In this document: positions 45,239-53,655 of the stretch, piece after piece
How the letters are laid out: each line of letters starts with the position of its first letter
Numbering within the stretch: the first letter of the stretch is position 1
Assembly: GCA_002350845.1 (NCBI GenBank)
Contig: DEFL01000072.1
Coordinates: forward strand, 1 to 64,000
Reading direction: 5' to 3'
DNA length: 64,000 nucleotides
Source: Christensenella sp. UBA2853
GTDB taxonomy: Bacteria; Bacillota; Clostridia; Christensenellales; Aristaeellaceae
Notes under the pieces: generated by a model
The model's database searches: none
Seen by the model: the letters and a program-made list of their open reading frames with translations, nothing else
Told to the model about the DNA's origin: nothing
Program-made: the position numbers and the translations under genes

Positions 45239-45787
45239 ATGCGGTTTCCGGAAAAGGAAATTCTGTTAAAAGACGGCAGACGCTGTATCCTCAGACCGAC
45301 AGGCCCGGAATATGCTCTGGAAATGATTCAGTACATGAAAGAGACCTCGGCGGAAACGCCGTATCTCCTGCGGTATCCGGATGAGGTCAGCTATACAGAG
45401 GAAAAAGAGCAGGAACTGCTGAAATTCGTGCAGGATGAGCCCGGCTCGGTCATGATGATGGCGCTGGTGGACGGACGCGTCGCCGGCAACTGCAGTGTGT
45501 CAGGCTATGGGCCCAAGCGCAAGGTCCGCCACCGCTGCTCTGTGGCGATTGCCCTGTACCGGGAGTTCTGGAATCTGGGGATTGGAAAAGCGATGCTCGG
45601 GTATCTTGAGGAACTCGCCCGGGAGATCGGGTATGAGCAGATGGACCTGGAAGTGGTTGCCGACAACACGCGGGCACAGGCGCTCTACAGGAAATGCGGG
45701 TTTGTGGAAAGCGGAAGGCATCACCGGGCACTGCTGTTTGATGACGGCACATATCATGATGAAATCCTGATGTACAAAGAACTGTAA
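45239..45787 (+). CDS. GNAT family N-acetyltransferase
   Basis: A 182-residue acetyl-CoA-dependent acetyltransferase. The acetyl-CoA loop appears as REFWNLGIGKAMLGYLEELAREIG (Q/RxxGxG/A type), followed by LEVVADNTRAQALYRKCGFVESGRH, the usual C-terminal signature. Its acceptor is unknown; the pattern resembles RimI/SpeG-like or antibiotic-type enzymes. The RBS is AGAGAGAAGTGAG. It is monocistronic, and the following MerR gene has its own promoter. Confidence 0.88.
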   Translation: MRFPEKEILLKDGRRCILRPTGPEYALEMIQYMKETSAETPYLLRYPDEVSYTEEKEQELLKFVQDEPGSVMMMALVDGRVAGNCSVSGYGPKRKVRHRCSVAIALYREFWNLGIGKAMLGYLEELAREIGYEQMDLEVVADNTRAQALYRKCGFVESGRHHRALLFDDGTYHDEILMYKEL

Positions 45788-45889
45788 GCACAGAAAAGAA
45801 CGCCTCGGAAGGCGTCGCTTCGTAAGGAAGTGCCGCCTTCGAGTGATACACATTCTCATTCTGTGCTTGATAAAAATTGGGGAAGGGTA

Positions 45890-45920
45890 TTGACCTTACA
45901 GCAAACTGCAATGATATAAC
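45890..45920 (+). promoter_or_regulatory. MerR-type promoter with 19-bp spacer
   Basis: TTGACC and TATAAC are separated by 19 bases, the over-long spacing typical of MerR-controlled promoters. An imperfect dyad (TTACAG, four bases, CTGCAA) sits in the spacer. It lies just upstream of the MerR regulator gene and suggests autoregulation. Confidence 0.65.
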
Positions 45921-45944
45921 GGTTTCAGAAAGGAGGTGCATGAT

Positions 45945-46766
45945 ATGACGATCAAGGAATTTGCCCGTCTCTGCGGCTGTAATCCGCAAAGTCTTCGTTA
46001 TTATGATCATGTAAATCTGCTGAAACCGGTTAAGGTAGATCAATGGTCAGGATACCGTTTTTATGAGGAGGAACAGGCTCTTGCCTTTGTAAAGATCAAA
46101 AATCTTCAAAAGGCTGGGTTTACCATTGAAGAGATAAAAGAACTCCTTGATAAGGATAATCTTGTGATCTACAAAGCCTTCGATGCTAAAATTGCAGAGC
46201 AGGAGAAAAGATTGCAGGAAATCAAAGCTATCCAGAAGTCATATCAGACCGAAATGACAGATATGAAGAAAAAACTGGAAACCATGCGCGATATGGTGAA
46301 AAAATCCATGGAGGCATATGATCCTACTGAAGAATTCGGCATAGACAGAGATACCTATTCTCAAATGATAGAAAGTGTTAATGGGTTCTTTGAAAGCATG
46401 ATAAGCCGCAGTGATGATAGTGATTTTGAGTATTCGGAATACTCTGAGAGCGATGAATCTGTTGAAGAACTGGAATATGTGAATATGCTGAACAACCCTG
46501 ACTATGAGATCGTTTATGAAAAGCATGGCTGGAGCTTTGTAAAAGAATTCTTCTCAGAGTTTTCTACACTTAATGAAGGGCAAGATTATGCTTTAGAATT
46601 CCATCTGTGCCCGAGCAAACGCAATCACACTGCATTTGCGAACACGGTGCTTGGTATGCTTTTGAACTGCAATCCCGATGACCTCGATAACAAAAGGTCT
46701 CTGAGTTGTAATACGACGGATTCCAAGGATGGGCAAAACCATTTTTGGATGCTGAAACGGAAATAA
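45945..46766 (+). CDS. MerR family transcriptional regulator
   Basis: The 273-residue protein has an N-terminal winged helix (1-70, MTIKEFARLCGCNPQSLRYYDHVNLLKP) with the conserved RYYD, then a coiled coil (about 80-125) for dimerisation. An acidic Ser/Asp/Glu/Tyr-rich stretch follows (about 150-180), and then a C-terminal domain with GWSFVKEFF and YALEFHLCPSK. This last part probably binds a ligand, but I cannot name it. ATG 45945 has AGGAGG eight bases upstream. The gene is clearly richer in A and T than its neighbours and may be a recent acquisition. No efflux or resistance gene lies beside it. Confidence 0.85.
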   Translation: MTIKEFARLCGCNPQSLRYYDHVNLLKPVKVDQWSGYRFYEEEQALAFVKIKNLQKAGFTIEEIKELLDKDNLVIYKAFDAKIAEQEKRLQEIKAIQKSYQTEMTDMKKKLETMRDMVKKSMEAYDPTEEFGIDRDTYSQMIESVNGFFESMISRSDDSDFEYSEYSESDESVEELEYVNMLNNPDYEIVYEKHGWSFVKEFFSEFSTLNEGQDYALEFHLCPSKRNHTAFANTVLGMLLNCNPDDLDNKRSLSCNTTDSKDGQNHFWMLKRK

Positions 46767-46866
46767 GATTGTGAATGCGAGTTTCATTTAATATTTCATG
46801 CGAAACAGCAGTACGAGTTGATGTTCGTGCTTATAGCGAGCATCGGATTTTGCCCCACAAAATCCG

Positions 46867-46901
46867 AAAACCGGCGTGACCGCAATGGTCACGCCGGTTT
46901 T
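46867..46901 (+). terminator. Terminator after the MerR gene
   Basis: A perfect 15-bp stem (AAAACCGGCGTGACC with GGTCACGCCGGTTTT) with a five-base loop, about 100 bases after the stop. Confidence 0.85.
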
Positions 46902-47248
46902 ATATCCTTTTGAGTCGGTAATTGCAACTCCAAAGCAGCTTCCTTATGAAGTGCTGCTTGAGTGAGACGTTCTTTTTTACGTGGACAATGGGGATCAGTC
47001 GTCTTTCCGGGCATGCCGGATATCCCGGATGGCCTGGCGTATTTCTGCTTTTCTCACGGCGCGGGAACTGAGCCGGGGCAGCCGGACATCCCCTTTGGTG
47101 GCGAGCGCCAGGAGCATCATGGCAGCATATGAAAGAAAAGCCACTTCCTCTTTATTGTATTCAGAATAAAGAGTACAACAATTCCCATGCGTCTGCAAGA
47201 ACCAATCGCACATACGCGGGAGGCCTTCTCCTGCCTGATGCAGGCATG
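46902..47248. other. Stretch without a supported gene between MerR and opp regions
   Basis: About 350 bases with no convincing gene. A minus-strand frame from ATG 47213 to 46995 would encode 72 residues ending in a basic tail (RKAEIRQAIRDIRHARKDD) after a short hydrophobic stretch. Its RBS is poorly spaced, and it lies downstream of the oppA terminator. It may be a remnant of a gene. Confidence 0.35.
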
Positions 47249-47278
47249 AAAAAAGGAAGGGAGCCGCAGCTCCCTTCC
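47249..47278 (-). terminator. Terminator of the opp operon
   Basis: On the minus strand GGAAGGGAGC and GCTCCCTTCC form a 10-bp stem followed by six Ts, 20 bases after the oppA stop. Confidence 0.9.
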
Positions 47279-47298
47279 CTGAGTGATTCAGGCGTGGA

Positions 47299-49062
47299 TT
47301 ATTCGCCAATGGTGCAGTACATGAAGTACTTGTATCCCAGAGGATTGGCGAAGAAGCCCTTGACATCCTTTTCGAGCATGTAGATGTCGGTGTAGTAGTA
47401 CAGAGGCGTGATAGCGCCGGTGCTCATGAGCAGATCTTCTGCAGCATGCATCATGCCATAGCGGGCATCCTTGTCGGTGCAGGTCTTGATGGCAGCGATG
47501 GCAGCATCATAGGTCTGAGCCCAGGTGCCGTTCTCCACCTTCACATCGGAACCATAGGGGGTCAGGTCGATGGAGTAGATGGCCACATCGGCATTCTCGC
47601 CCTTGCCGAACTGGGAGTCATTGTTGCCGGAGCCGGAAACCCACATATCCAGGAAGGAGATCGGGTCATTGTAGTCAGCCAGCCAGCCGTTGCGGGCAAC
47701 AGTGTAGTCGCCGTTCTTACGGGTGTTCAGGAAGGTGTTCCATTCCTGGTTGGTCAGGCTCATGTTGATGCCCACGCCGGAGACAACGCTCTGCAGGTAT
47801 TCGCCGATGGCCTTGTGGCCTTCGCTGGTGTTGTAGAGGTATTCAACAGCGGGGAAGTTGGTGAACTGCTGGGTAGCCTCGTCGAAGGTGTAGTACTTCT
47901 TGAGGGTTTCCATCGCGGTAGTCCAGTTGGCTTCGTATGCGTCAGCAGAGGTGTCCCAGTAGCCGACATACTCGTCAGAAGGACCAGCGTTCTCATAGAA
48001 CTGCTTGATGCCGTCAGCATCGGTCAGGCCCAGAGCGACGAAGGAAGAAGCGGGCTGCTGGCCGGCCTTGCCAATTTCGGTGACGATGTAGTTGCGGTCA
48101 AAGAGGAGGCCGATGGCGAAACGGATTTCAGCGTTGGCCTTGGCAGCCTCAGCACCGGTCAGTTCAGAGCCTTCCGGCAGCAGGTTGGCGTTCATGTTCC
48201 AGGAGACATAGTAGGTGCCCATCTGGGAACCGACGAAGAACTCGTCAGGATACTGCACCTTCAGGTTGTCGATTTCAGCGTTGGGAACGTCGTCGATCAG
48301 TTTCCAGTCGCCGTTCTGGAAGTTGGCAAGCATGTTGTTGGCGTCATCAGACAGATAGAACTTGATTTCGTCCATCTTGATGGTGTCAGCCAGGAAGTAG
48401 TTGGGGTTCTTGGTCAGGGTGATCACAGAGTTGTGATCCCAGCCGGTCATGGTGTAAGGACCATTGCAGACATACGTTTCAGGAGCGGTTGCCCAGGCTT
48501 CGCTGGCCACGATGTCCTCACGGACAGGCAGGAAGGTCGGGAAAGCGAGCAGCTCGTTCCAATAGCTTACGTCGTTGTTCAGGGTCACAACCAGGGTCTT
48601 GTCGTCGGTGGCTTCCACAGCCAGCTCGTCCGGATAGCCCTTGACCACTTCGAACATATAGCCGTAGTCAGCGCCGAGTGCGGAAGAAGCAGCGCGCTTC
48701 CAGGCAAACTCGAAGTCCTTGGCGGTGAGATCCTTGCCGTCAGACCACTTCAGGCCGTCTACCAGCGTGTAGGTGTAGGTAGCGGTGCCGTCTTCGTTGA
48801 CCACAGCAGCAGGAAGCTCGGTGGCGCAGGCAGGCACGATGCCCAGAGCGCCGTTCTCGTCCATGGCCCAGTTGCTCAGACCGGTGAACAGGTGAGCGAT
48901 CATGGTTGCACCGTCAACAGCGGAGTTGAGAGCCGGATCAAGTGTGTCGGGTTCAGAAGCGATGCAGACGTTGATGCTGGTCTTGCTTTCTTCAGCAGAA
49001 GCCAGAACAACACAGGAGAGCACCATCAGGACAGCCAACACAAGTGCAAGCAGTTTCTTCAT
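47299..49062 (-). CDS. oppA: Oligopeptide ABC transporter substrate-binding protein (OppA-type)
   Basis: The 587-residue secreted binding protein of family 5 captures peptides for the permease encoded upstream. The signal peptide is about 1-23 (ending LASAEE). Family segments include ASEPDTLDPALNSAVDGATM, LVDGLKWSDGKDLTAKDFEFAWKRA, CNGPYTMTGWDHNSVITLTKNPNYF and NPLGYKYFMY at the end. VLSC in the signal peptide is not a good lipobox, so membrane anchoring is uncertain. Start 49062 has GGAGG upstream. It is the last gene of the opp operon, 90 bases after oppF. Confidence 0.92.
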   Translation of the reverse strand: MKKLLALVLAVLMVLSCVVLASAEESKTSINVCIASEPDTLDPALNSAVDGATMIAHLFTGLSNWAMDENGALGIVPACATELPAAVVNEDGTATYTYTLVDGLKWSDGKDLTAKDFEFAWKRAASSALGADYGYMFEVVKGYPDELAVEATDDKTLVVTLNNDVSYWNELLAFPTFLPVREDIVASEAWATAPETYVCNGPYTMTGWDHNSVITLTKNPNYFLADTIKMDEIKFYLSDDANNMLANFQNGDWKLIDDVPNAEIDNLKVQYPDEFFVGSQMGTYYVSWNMNANLLPEGSELTGAEAAKANAEIRFAIGLLFDRNYIVTEIGKAGQQPASSFVALGLTDADGIKQFYENAGPSDEYVGYWDTSADAYEANWTTAMETLKKYYTFDEATQQFTNFPAVEYLYNTSEGHKAIGEYLQSVVSGVGINMSLTNQEWNTFLNTRKNGDYTVARNGWLADYNDPISFLDMWVSGSGNNDSQFGKGENADVAIYSIDLTPYGSDVKVENGTWAQTYDAAIAAIKTCTDKDARYGMMHAAEDLLMSTGAITPLYYYTDIYMLEKDVKGFFANPLGYKYFMYCTIGE

Positions 49063-49151
49063 GGTATGTTCCTCCAATAAATATTTTTTCAAAAATGCGC
49101 AGCTTTTCATTACGCATTCATGAATCAGAATGAAAGGGCGGGAAAAGCGGG

Positions 49152-50138
49152 TCAGCCGATTTCCCGGACGCGGTGGCAGGCCACAAAATGGCCCTTATCC
49201 ACTTCCTCAAACGGCGGCATGCTCTGTGCGCAGGCTTCCGTGGCATGAGGGCAGCGGGTGCGGAAAGGACAGCCGGACGGTGCATTGAGCGGGCTGGGAA
49301 TGTCTCCGTTGAGCACAATGCGCTTGTTGGCGCGTGCCGCTTTGGGGTCCGGCAGGGGAACGGCGCTGAGCAGAGACTGGGAATAGGGGTGCAGCGGGTG
49401 AGAGTAAATCTCCTCGGCATCGGCCAGTTCCACCATCTTGCCCAGGTACATGACCGCAATGCGGTCGGAAATGTGGCGCACCACCAGCAGGTCATGGGCA
49501 ATGAACAGGTAGGTCAGGCCCAGCTTATCCTGCAGATCATCAAACATATTGATGACCTGGGCCTGAATGCTCACGTCCAGAGCGGAGACCGGCTCGTCGC
49601 AGACAATGAATTCAGGATTGACCGCGAGCGCGCGGGCAATGCCGATGCGCTGACGCTGGCCGCCTGAGAATTCGTGGGCATAACGCGAGGCATGCTCGCT
49701 GTTCAGTCCGACATAGCCCAGAAGCTCGAGCACACGGTCATTGCGCTCCTGCTTCGTGGAGTAGAGGTGGTGGACATCCAGAGGCTCGGCGACAATGTCG
49801 CTGACGGTCATGCGGGGGTTCAGGGAAGAGTAGGGATCCTGGAAGACCATGGTGGCCTTCTTGCGGAATTCCTTCAGGGATTCCTTGGAATTGATTTCCT
49901 TCCCGTCATAGATGACCTGACCGGCTGTGGGCTGATACAGATGCAGAATCGAGCGGCCGACGGTCGTCTTGCCGCAGCCGGACTCGCCGACCAGACCCAG
50001 GGTTTCGCCGCGGCGGATGGAGAAGGAAACATCGTCCACCGCCTTGAGAGGCTTGGAGCGGAAAAAGCCCAGGTTGATATTGAAATACTGTTTGAGGCCT
50101 TTGACTTCCAAAAGGGTATCATTCTGTCTCTCAGACAT
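49152..50138 (-). CDS. oppF: Oligopeptide ABC transporter ATPase OppF
   Basis: The 328-residue cytoplasmic ATPase pairs with OppD to drive import. It has Walker A GESGCGKTT, signature FSGGQRQRIG, Walker B FIVCDEPVSALD and the H-loop IAHDL. The C-terminal oligopeptide-type extension has GCPFRTRCPHATEAC, whose cysteines in OppD/DppF homologues can bind an Fe-S cluster. ATG 50138 overlaps the oppD stop by eight bases and has GGAGG upstream, so the two are translationally coupled. Confidence 0.93.
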   Translation of the reverse strand: MSERQNDTLLEVKGLKQYFNINLGFFRSKPLKAVDDVSFSIRRGETLGLVGESGCGKTTVGRSILHLYQPTAGQVIYDGKEINSKESLKEFRKKATMVFQDPYSSLNPRMTVSDIVAEPLDVHHLYSTKQERNDRVLELLGYVGLNSEHASRYAHEFSGGQRQRIGIARALAVNPEFIVCDEPVSALDVSIQAQVINMFDDLQDKLGLTYLFIAHDLLVVRHISDRIAVMYLGKMVELADAEEIYSHPLHPYSQSLLSAVPLPDPKAARANKRIVLNGDIPSPLNAPSGCPFRTRCPHATEACAQSMPPFEEVDKGHFVACHRVREIG

Positions 50139-51144
50139 GGTCCTGGCCTCCTTCCACAGTGATTTCGCCGCGATCCGCAGCATCCTTCACATTCATCCAG
50201 CAGCTGGAAAAGTGGGCTTCGCCGACCTGCATGCGCGGAGCGCGCTCGGTGAGACAGACTTTCATCGCATGGTCGCAGCGGGGTGCAAAGGGGCAGCCCT
50301 TGGGCATGTTCAGCAGATCGATCGGGGTGCCGGTGATGGGCTGCAGGCGCTGACCGTTGTTCTCATCCCGGGGAATGGAACGCATCAGGCCCTTGGTGTA
50401 TTCATGCGCGGGGGTATAGAAGATTTCATCAGCCGTGCCGCGCTCACAGATGCTGCCGGCATACATGACGATGACTTCGTCACACAGCTGGGCGACAACA
50501 CCCAGGTCATGGGTGATCATGATGATGGCCATGCCCAGTTTCTTCTGCAGGTCCTGCATGAGTTCCAGGATCTGCGCCTGAATTGTGACGTCCAGGGCTG
50601 TGGTGGGTTCATCGGCAATGAGAATATCGGGTTCGCAGGCCAGCGCCATGGCAATCATGACGCGCTGGCGCATGCCGCCGCTCAGTTCGAAGGGATACTG
50701 CTTCAGTCTCCTCCGGGGTTCGTTGACATTGACGAGCTGCAGCATTTCCAGGGCTCTGTCCCAGGCCTGCTTGCGGTTGCGGTCCGTGTGCAGGCGGATG
50801 GCTTCCACCAGCTGATGTCCGATGGTGTAGGTGGGGTTCAGGCTGGTCATAGGGTCCTGAAAGATGATGGAGATGCGGTTGCCGCGCACTTTGCGCAGGA
50901 TGTTTTCATCGGCGCCGACCAGTTCTGTTCCGTCAAGTTTTACGCTGCCTCCGACGATTTTGCCTGTGGGGGCAAGAATCTGCATGATGGAGTAGGCTGT
51001 GACGGACTTGCCAGAGCCGGATTCGCCCACGATGCCGAGCACTTTGCCGCGATCAAGTTCAAAGGAGACACCGTCGACGGCCTTGACTTCACCGGCGTCG
51101 GTGAAGAACGAAGTATGCAGGTCTTTTACTTCCAGCAATGCCAT
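50131..51144 (-). CDS. oppD: Oligopeptide ABC transporter ATPase OppD
   Basis: The 337-residue ATPase has Walker A GESGSGKS, Q-loop FQDPMTSLNP, signature LSGGMRQRVM, Walker B ILIADEPTTALD and H-loop ITHDLGVV. The C-terminal extension has GCPFAPRCDHAMKVC, the expected cysteine motif. It starts 42 bases after the oppC stop in the same operon. Its 3' end overlaps oppF by eight bases. Confidence 0.93.
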   Translation of the reverse strand: MALLEVKDLHTSFFTDAGEVKAVDGVSFELDRGKVLGIVGESGSGKSVTAYSIMQILAPTGKIVGGSVKLDGTELVGADENILRKVRGNRISIIFQDPMTSLNPTYTIGHQLVEAIRLHTDRNRKQAWDRALEMLQLVNVNEPRRRLKQYPFELSGGMRQRVMIAMALACEPDILIADEPTTALDVTIQAQILELMQDLQKKLGMAIIMITHDLGVVAQLCDEVIVMYAGSICERGTADEIFYTPAHEYTKGLMRSIPRDENNGQRLQPITGTPIDLLNMPKGCPFAPRCDHAMKVCLTERAPRMQVGEAHFSSCWMNVKDAADRGEITVEGGQDHV

Positions 51145-51186
51145 AATGTTTCGTACCTTTCCGGCCTTATTTGCCGCTGTTGTCTG

Positions 51187-52245
51187 TTATGCGTTCAGCT
51201 TGGGATCGAAGGCGTCCCGCAGTCCGTCACCGAAGAGGTTGAGGGACAATACGATCAGGCAGATCACGATCGCAGGGATCACCAGACGATAGGTGTACGA
51301 CGTGATGCCGTTGAGCGCATCGGAAGCCAGGGAACCCAGGGAAGGCATTGGCGCATTGACGCCCAGGCCGAGGAAGGAAAGAAAGCTTTCCGTAAAGATG
51401 GCGTTGGGGATCTGCAGTGCTGTGGAAATGATGATCACGGAAATGCAGTTGGGGAGCAGGTGCTTGCGGATGATCCAGCTGCCCTTGGCACCGGTGGCCT
51501 GGGCAGAGAGCACATATTCCTGTTCACGCAGGGACAGGATCTGGCCGCGGATCAGGCGGGCCATGCTGACCCAGTAGAGAAGACCGAAGACGATGAACAT
51601 GGAAATAATGTTTGCACCGATCTTTTCAAAGATCGTGTTTTCCACGTTCAGTGTCTTGCCGAGCACAACGCTCAGAAGAATGATGACCAGCATGTCGGGC
51701 AGGGAATAGATCATATCGACAATGCGCATGATGATGATATCCACCCGGCCGCCGCAGTAACCGGCGATGGCGCCGATGGTCATGCCGATGATGAGAACAA
51801 TGATGCTGGCAAAGAATCCGACCGCGAGGGAAATGCGGGTGCCGTAGACGACACGGATGAAGTAGTCACGGCCGTGGGCGTCAGTGCCGAAGATATGGGG
51901 GAAGAGCTTTTCACCCTCCTCCATGCGCTTGAGCTCGGTTTTGCCCCAGGTGAAGGGGGCCAGGTTGTTATAGGAAGCATCCACGGGCTTTCCGGGCCGC
52001 ACACCGAGCATGGCGTCATACGAGTAGGGCCATACCATGGGCAGGACAATGCTGGAAAGCGTGATGAGAAGAATCAGAATCAGACTGATGGTGGCCACCT
52101 TGTTTTTCAGCAGGCGTTTGCAGCCATCCTTAAAGAAGGTGCTGGAGGGACGCATGCGGGAAATATACTGCTTGTCCTCTTCGGTGGCAGGGAGAAACGC
52201 GTTGGGATCCAGATGCATGCTGAAGGGCTTGTTGGCGCTGAACAA
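51187..52245 (-). CDS. oppC: Oligopeptide ABC transporter permease OppC
   Basis: A membrane permease of about 352 residues with an N-terminal OppC-type segment and six helices. The EAA-type loop reads SAQATGAKGSWIIRKHLLPN. The end (NLFGDGLRDAFDPKL) is the family signature. The start is probably TTG 52245, which has AAAGGGGG eight bases upstream. A further TTG at 52266 overlaps the oppB stop (TTGA) but lies over the RBS. Tight packing with oppB indicates translational coupling. Confidence 0.9.
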   Translation of the reverse strand: MFSANKPFSMHLDPNAFLPATEEDKQYISRMRPSSTFFKDGCKRLLKNKVATISLILILLITLSSIVLPMVWPYSYDAMLGVRPGKPVDASYNNLAPFTWGKTELKRMEEGEKLFPHIFGTDAHGRDYFIRVVYGTRISLAVGFFASIIVLIIGMTIGAIAGYCGGRVDIIIMRIVDMIYSLPDMLVIILLSVVLGKTLNVENTIFEKIGANIISMFIVFGLLYWVSMARLIRGQILSLREQEYVLSAQATGAKGSWIIRKHLLPNCISVIIISTALQIPNAIFTESFLSFLGLGVNAPMPSLGSLASDALNGITSYTYRLVIPAIVICLIVLSLNLFGDGLRDAFDPKLNA

Positions 52246-52262
52246 ATGTGTTTCCCCCTTTC

Positions 52263-53192
52263 TCAATCAAACTCAATGCGCGGGTCGACCACTTTGTAGA
52301 GCAGGTCGCTCACGAGGTTCATGATGACGATCAGGGAGGCCAGGAAAATCGTGGTGCCCATGATCATGGTGTAGTCACGGTTGGTGATGCTCTGAACGAA
52401 CTGGCGGCCGATGCCCGGCACGGCGAAGATCTGCTCCACGACCATGGAACCGGTCACGATGAAGGCCAGCATGGGTCCAAAGTAGGTGATGACAGGGATC
52501 AGGGAGTTTTTCAGCGCATGGCCGAAAATGATGGACCAGCGGGAGACACCCTTGGCCTTGGCTGTGCGGATATAGTCCTGTCCCAGCACGTCGAGCATGG
52601 AGGAACGGGTCAGACGCGTGATATAGCTCATGGGATACAGCGACAGTGTGATGACCGGCAGAACCAGACCGCCCTGTGCTGCGCCGTTGGCCGGAAGCCA
52701 TTTCAGGCTGACGGAGAAGACGATGAGCAAAAACGATCCCATAATAAAGGAAGGCATGGACACGAAGGCGGTCGTGATGACCATGATCACCTTGTCCAGA
52801 AACGTGTTGCGCCGGATAGCGGCGGTTGCGCCGAGCACAATGCCGATGACGGCAGCAAGTCCGGCTGCGATCAGGCCGAGTTTGGCAGAGGTCTTCATGC
52901 CGTCGGCAATGATATCAATGACCATGCGTCCGCGCTGCTTGAGCGACGGGCCGAAGTCAAAGCGGGTGACAATATCGCGCAGATAGGTGACGTACTGTTC
53001 CAGCAGCGGTTTGTCCAGTCCGTATTTGGCTTCCAGGGCTGCCTGGGCTTCCTTGGAAATGGCCTTCTCCCCGACGAAAGGACCGCCGGGAACGGCGTGC
53101 ATCACGAAAAATGTCACTGTAATGACGATCCAGATCGTCAGGACAGCCAGCAAAATTCGCTTGAGTACATAAAAAAACATCTTGGAACTCAT
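52263..53192 (-). CDS. oppB: Oligopeptide ABC transporter permease OppB
   Basis: The 309-residue permease is the first gene of the operon. It has an N-terminal membrane helix and the OppB extracellular segment with FFVMHAVPGGPF. Five more helices follow, and the EAA loop is RTAKAKGVSRWSIIFGHALKNSLIP. The C-terminus is LVSDLLYKVVDPRIEFD, as in DppB/OppB. ATG 53192 has GGAG ten bases upstream; an in-frame start 27 bases earlier lacks an RBS. Confidence 0.92.
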   Translation of the reverse strand: MSSKMFFYVLKRILLAVLTIWIVITVTFFVMHAVPGGPFVGEKAISKEAQAALEAKYGLDKPLLEQYVTYLRDIVTRFDFGPSLKQRGRMVIDIIADGMKTSAKLGLIAAGLAAVIGIVLGATAAIRRNTFLDKVIMVITTAFVSMPSFIMGSFLLIVFSVSLKWLPANGAAQGGLVLPVITLSLYPMSYITRLTRSSMLDVLGQDYIRTAKAKGVSRWSIIFGHALKNSLIPVITYFGPMLAFIVTGSMVVEQIFAVPGIGRQFVQSITNRDYTMIMGTTIFLASLIVIMNLVSDLLYKVVDPRIEFD

Positions 53193-53575
53193 TGACTCTA
53201 CTCCTGTCAGCCGCAGCATTTTGCCCTGTCTGCAGAAAAAGCTGCTTTCTTTATCCGGAGCATGAAATAGAATAAATCATGTAGTCCGAAAAAGCTTTAC
53301 TATTATAGTCTCACTCATAATAAATTCAACAAAAATACAAAAAATATGCAAAGGAAAAACCGAACAGTGCAATCGGAAAAAAGATCACTTCTCTAAAATG
53401 TAACAAAAGGATAAACGAAACGAGAGATCTGCAACGTTTTTACAGAAGAGCGATGAAAAACATTTGCAGCGATATGATATGTAGATAAAGAAGACACGGG
53501 ATGAAAAGCACGGGCGGAAGTGCATAATTATACATTTTATATCGATGCAATGGACTTGTATGCATAAGCAGGCAG
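53193..53575. other. AT-rich intergenic region between lacI and opp operons
   Basis: About 380 bases without a gene. It holds the opp promoter (53302-53329). The rest is AT-rich leader with runs of A; I see no further clear element. Confidence 0.5.
53302..53329 (-). promoter_or_regulatory. opp operon promoter
   Basis: On the minus strand TTGAAT, a 16-base spacer and a perfect TATAAT, 110 bases before the oppB start. Confidence 0.75.
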
Positions 53576-53619
53576 AAAAAACTTGCCGGATGCTGACAAA
53601 AATCAGCTCCGGCAAGTTT
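53576..53619 (-). terminator. lacI-family gene terminator
   Basis: On the minus strand AAACTTGCCGGA pairs with TCCGGCAAGTTT, with a nested GCTGA/TCAGC stem in the loop. Six Ts follow. It lies about 40 bases after the regulator stop. Confidence 0.85.
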
Positions 53620-53655
53620 CGAATGATACTATGCTTTTTTCAGATCGCAGGACAC

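Noticed and set aside
46995..47213. Possible 72-residue minus-strand gene
   Set aside because: Its RBS spacing is poor, it lies beyond the opp terminator and it has no family signature. I mention it only in the note on the empty stretch.
49000..49062. Possible lipobox in the OppA signal peptide (VLSC)
   Set aside because: Leu is not at the -3 position and a standard signal peptidase I site (ASA before EE) follows. Lipidation is not supported.
49969..52299. A long plus-strand frame across oppF, oppD and oppC
   Set aside because: It is antisense to three well-conserved transporter genes with Walker motifs and permease signatures.
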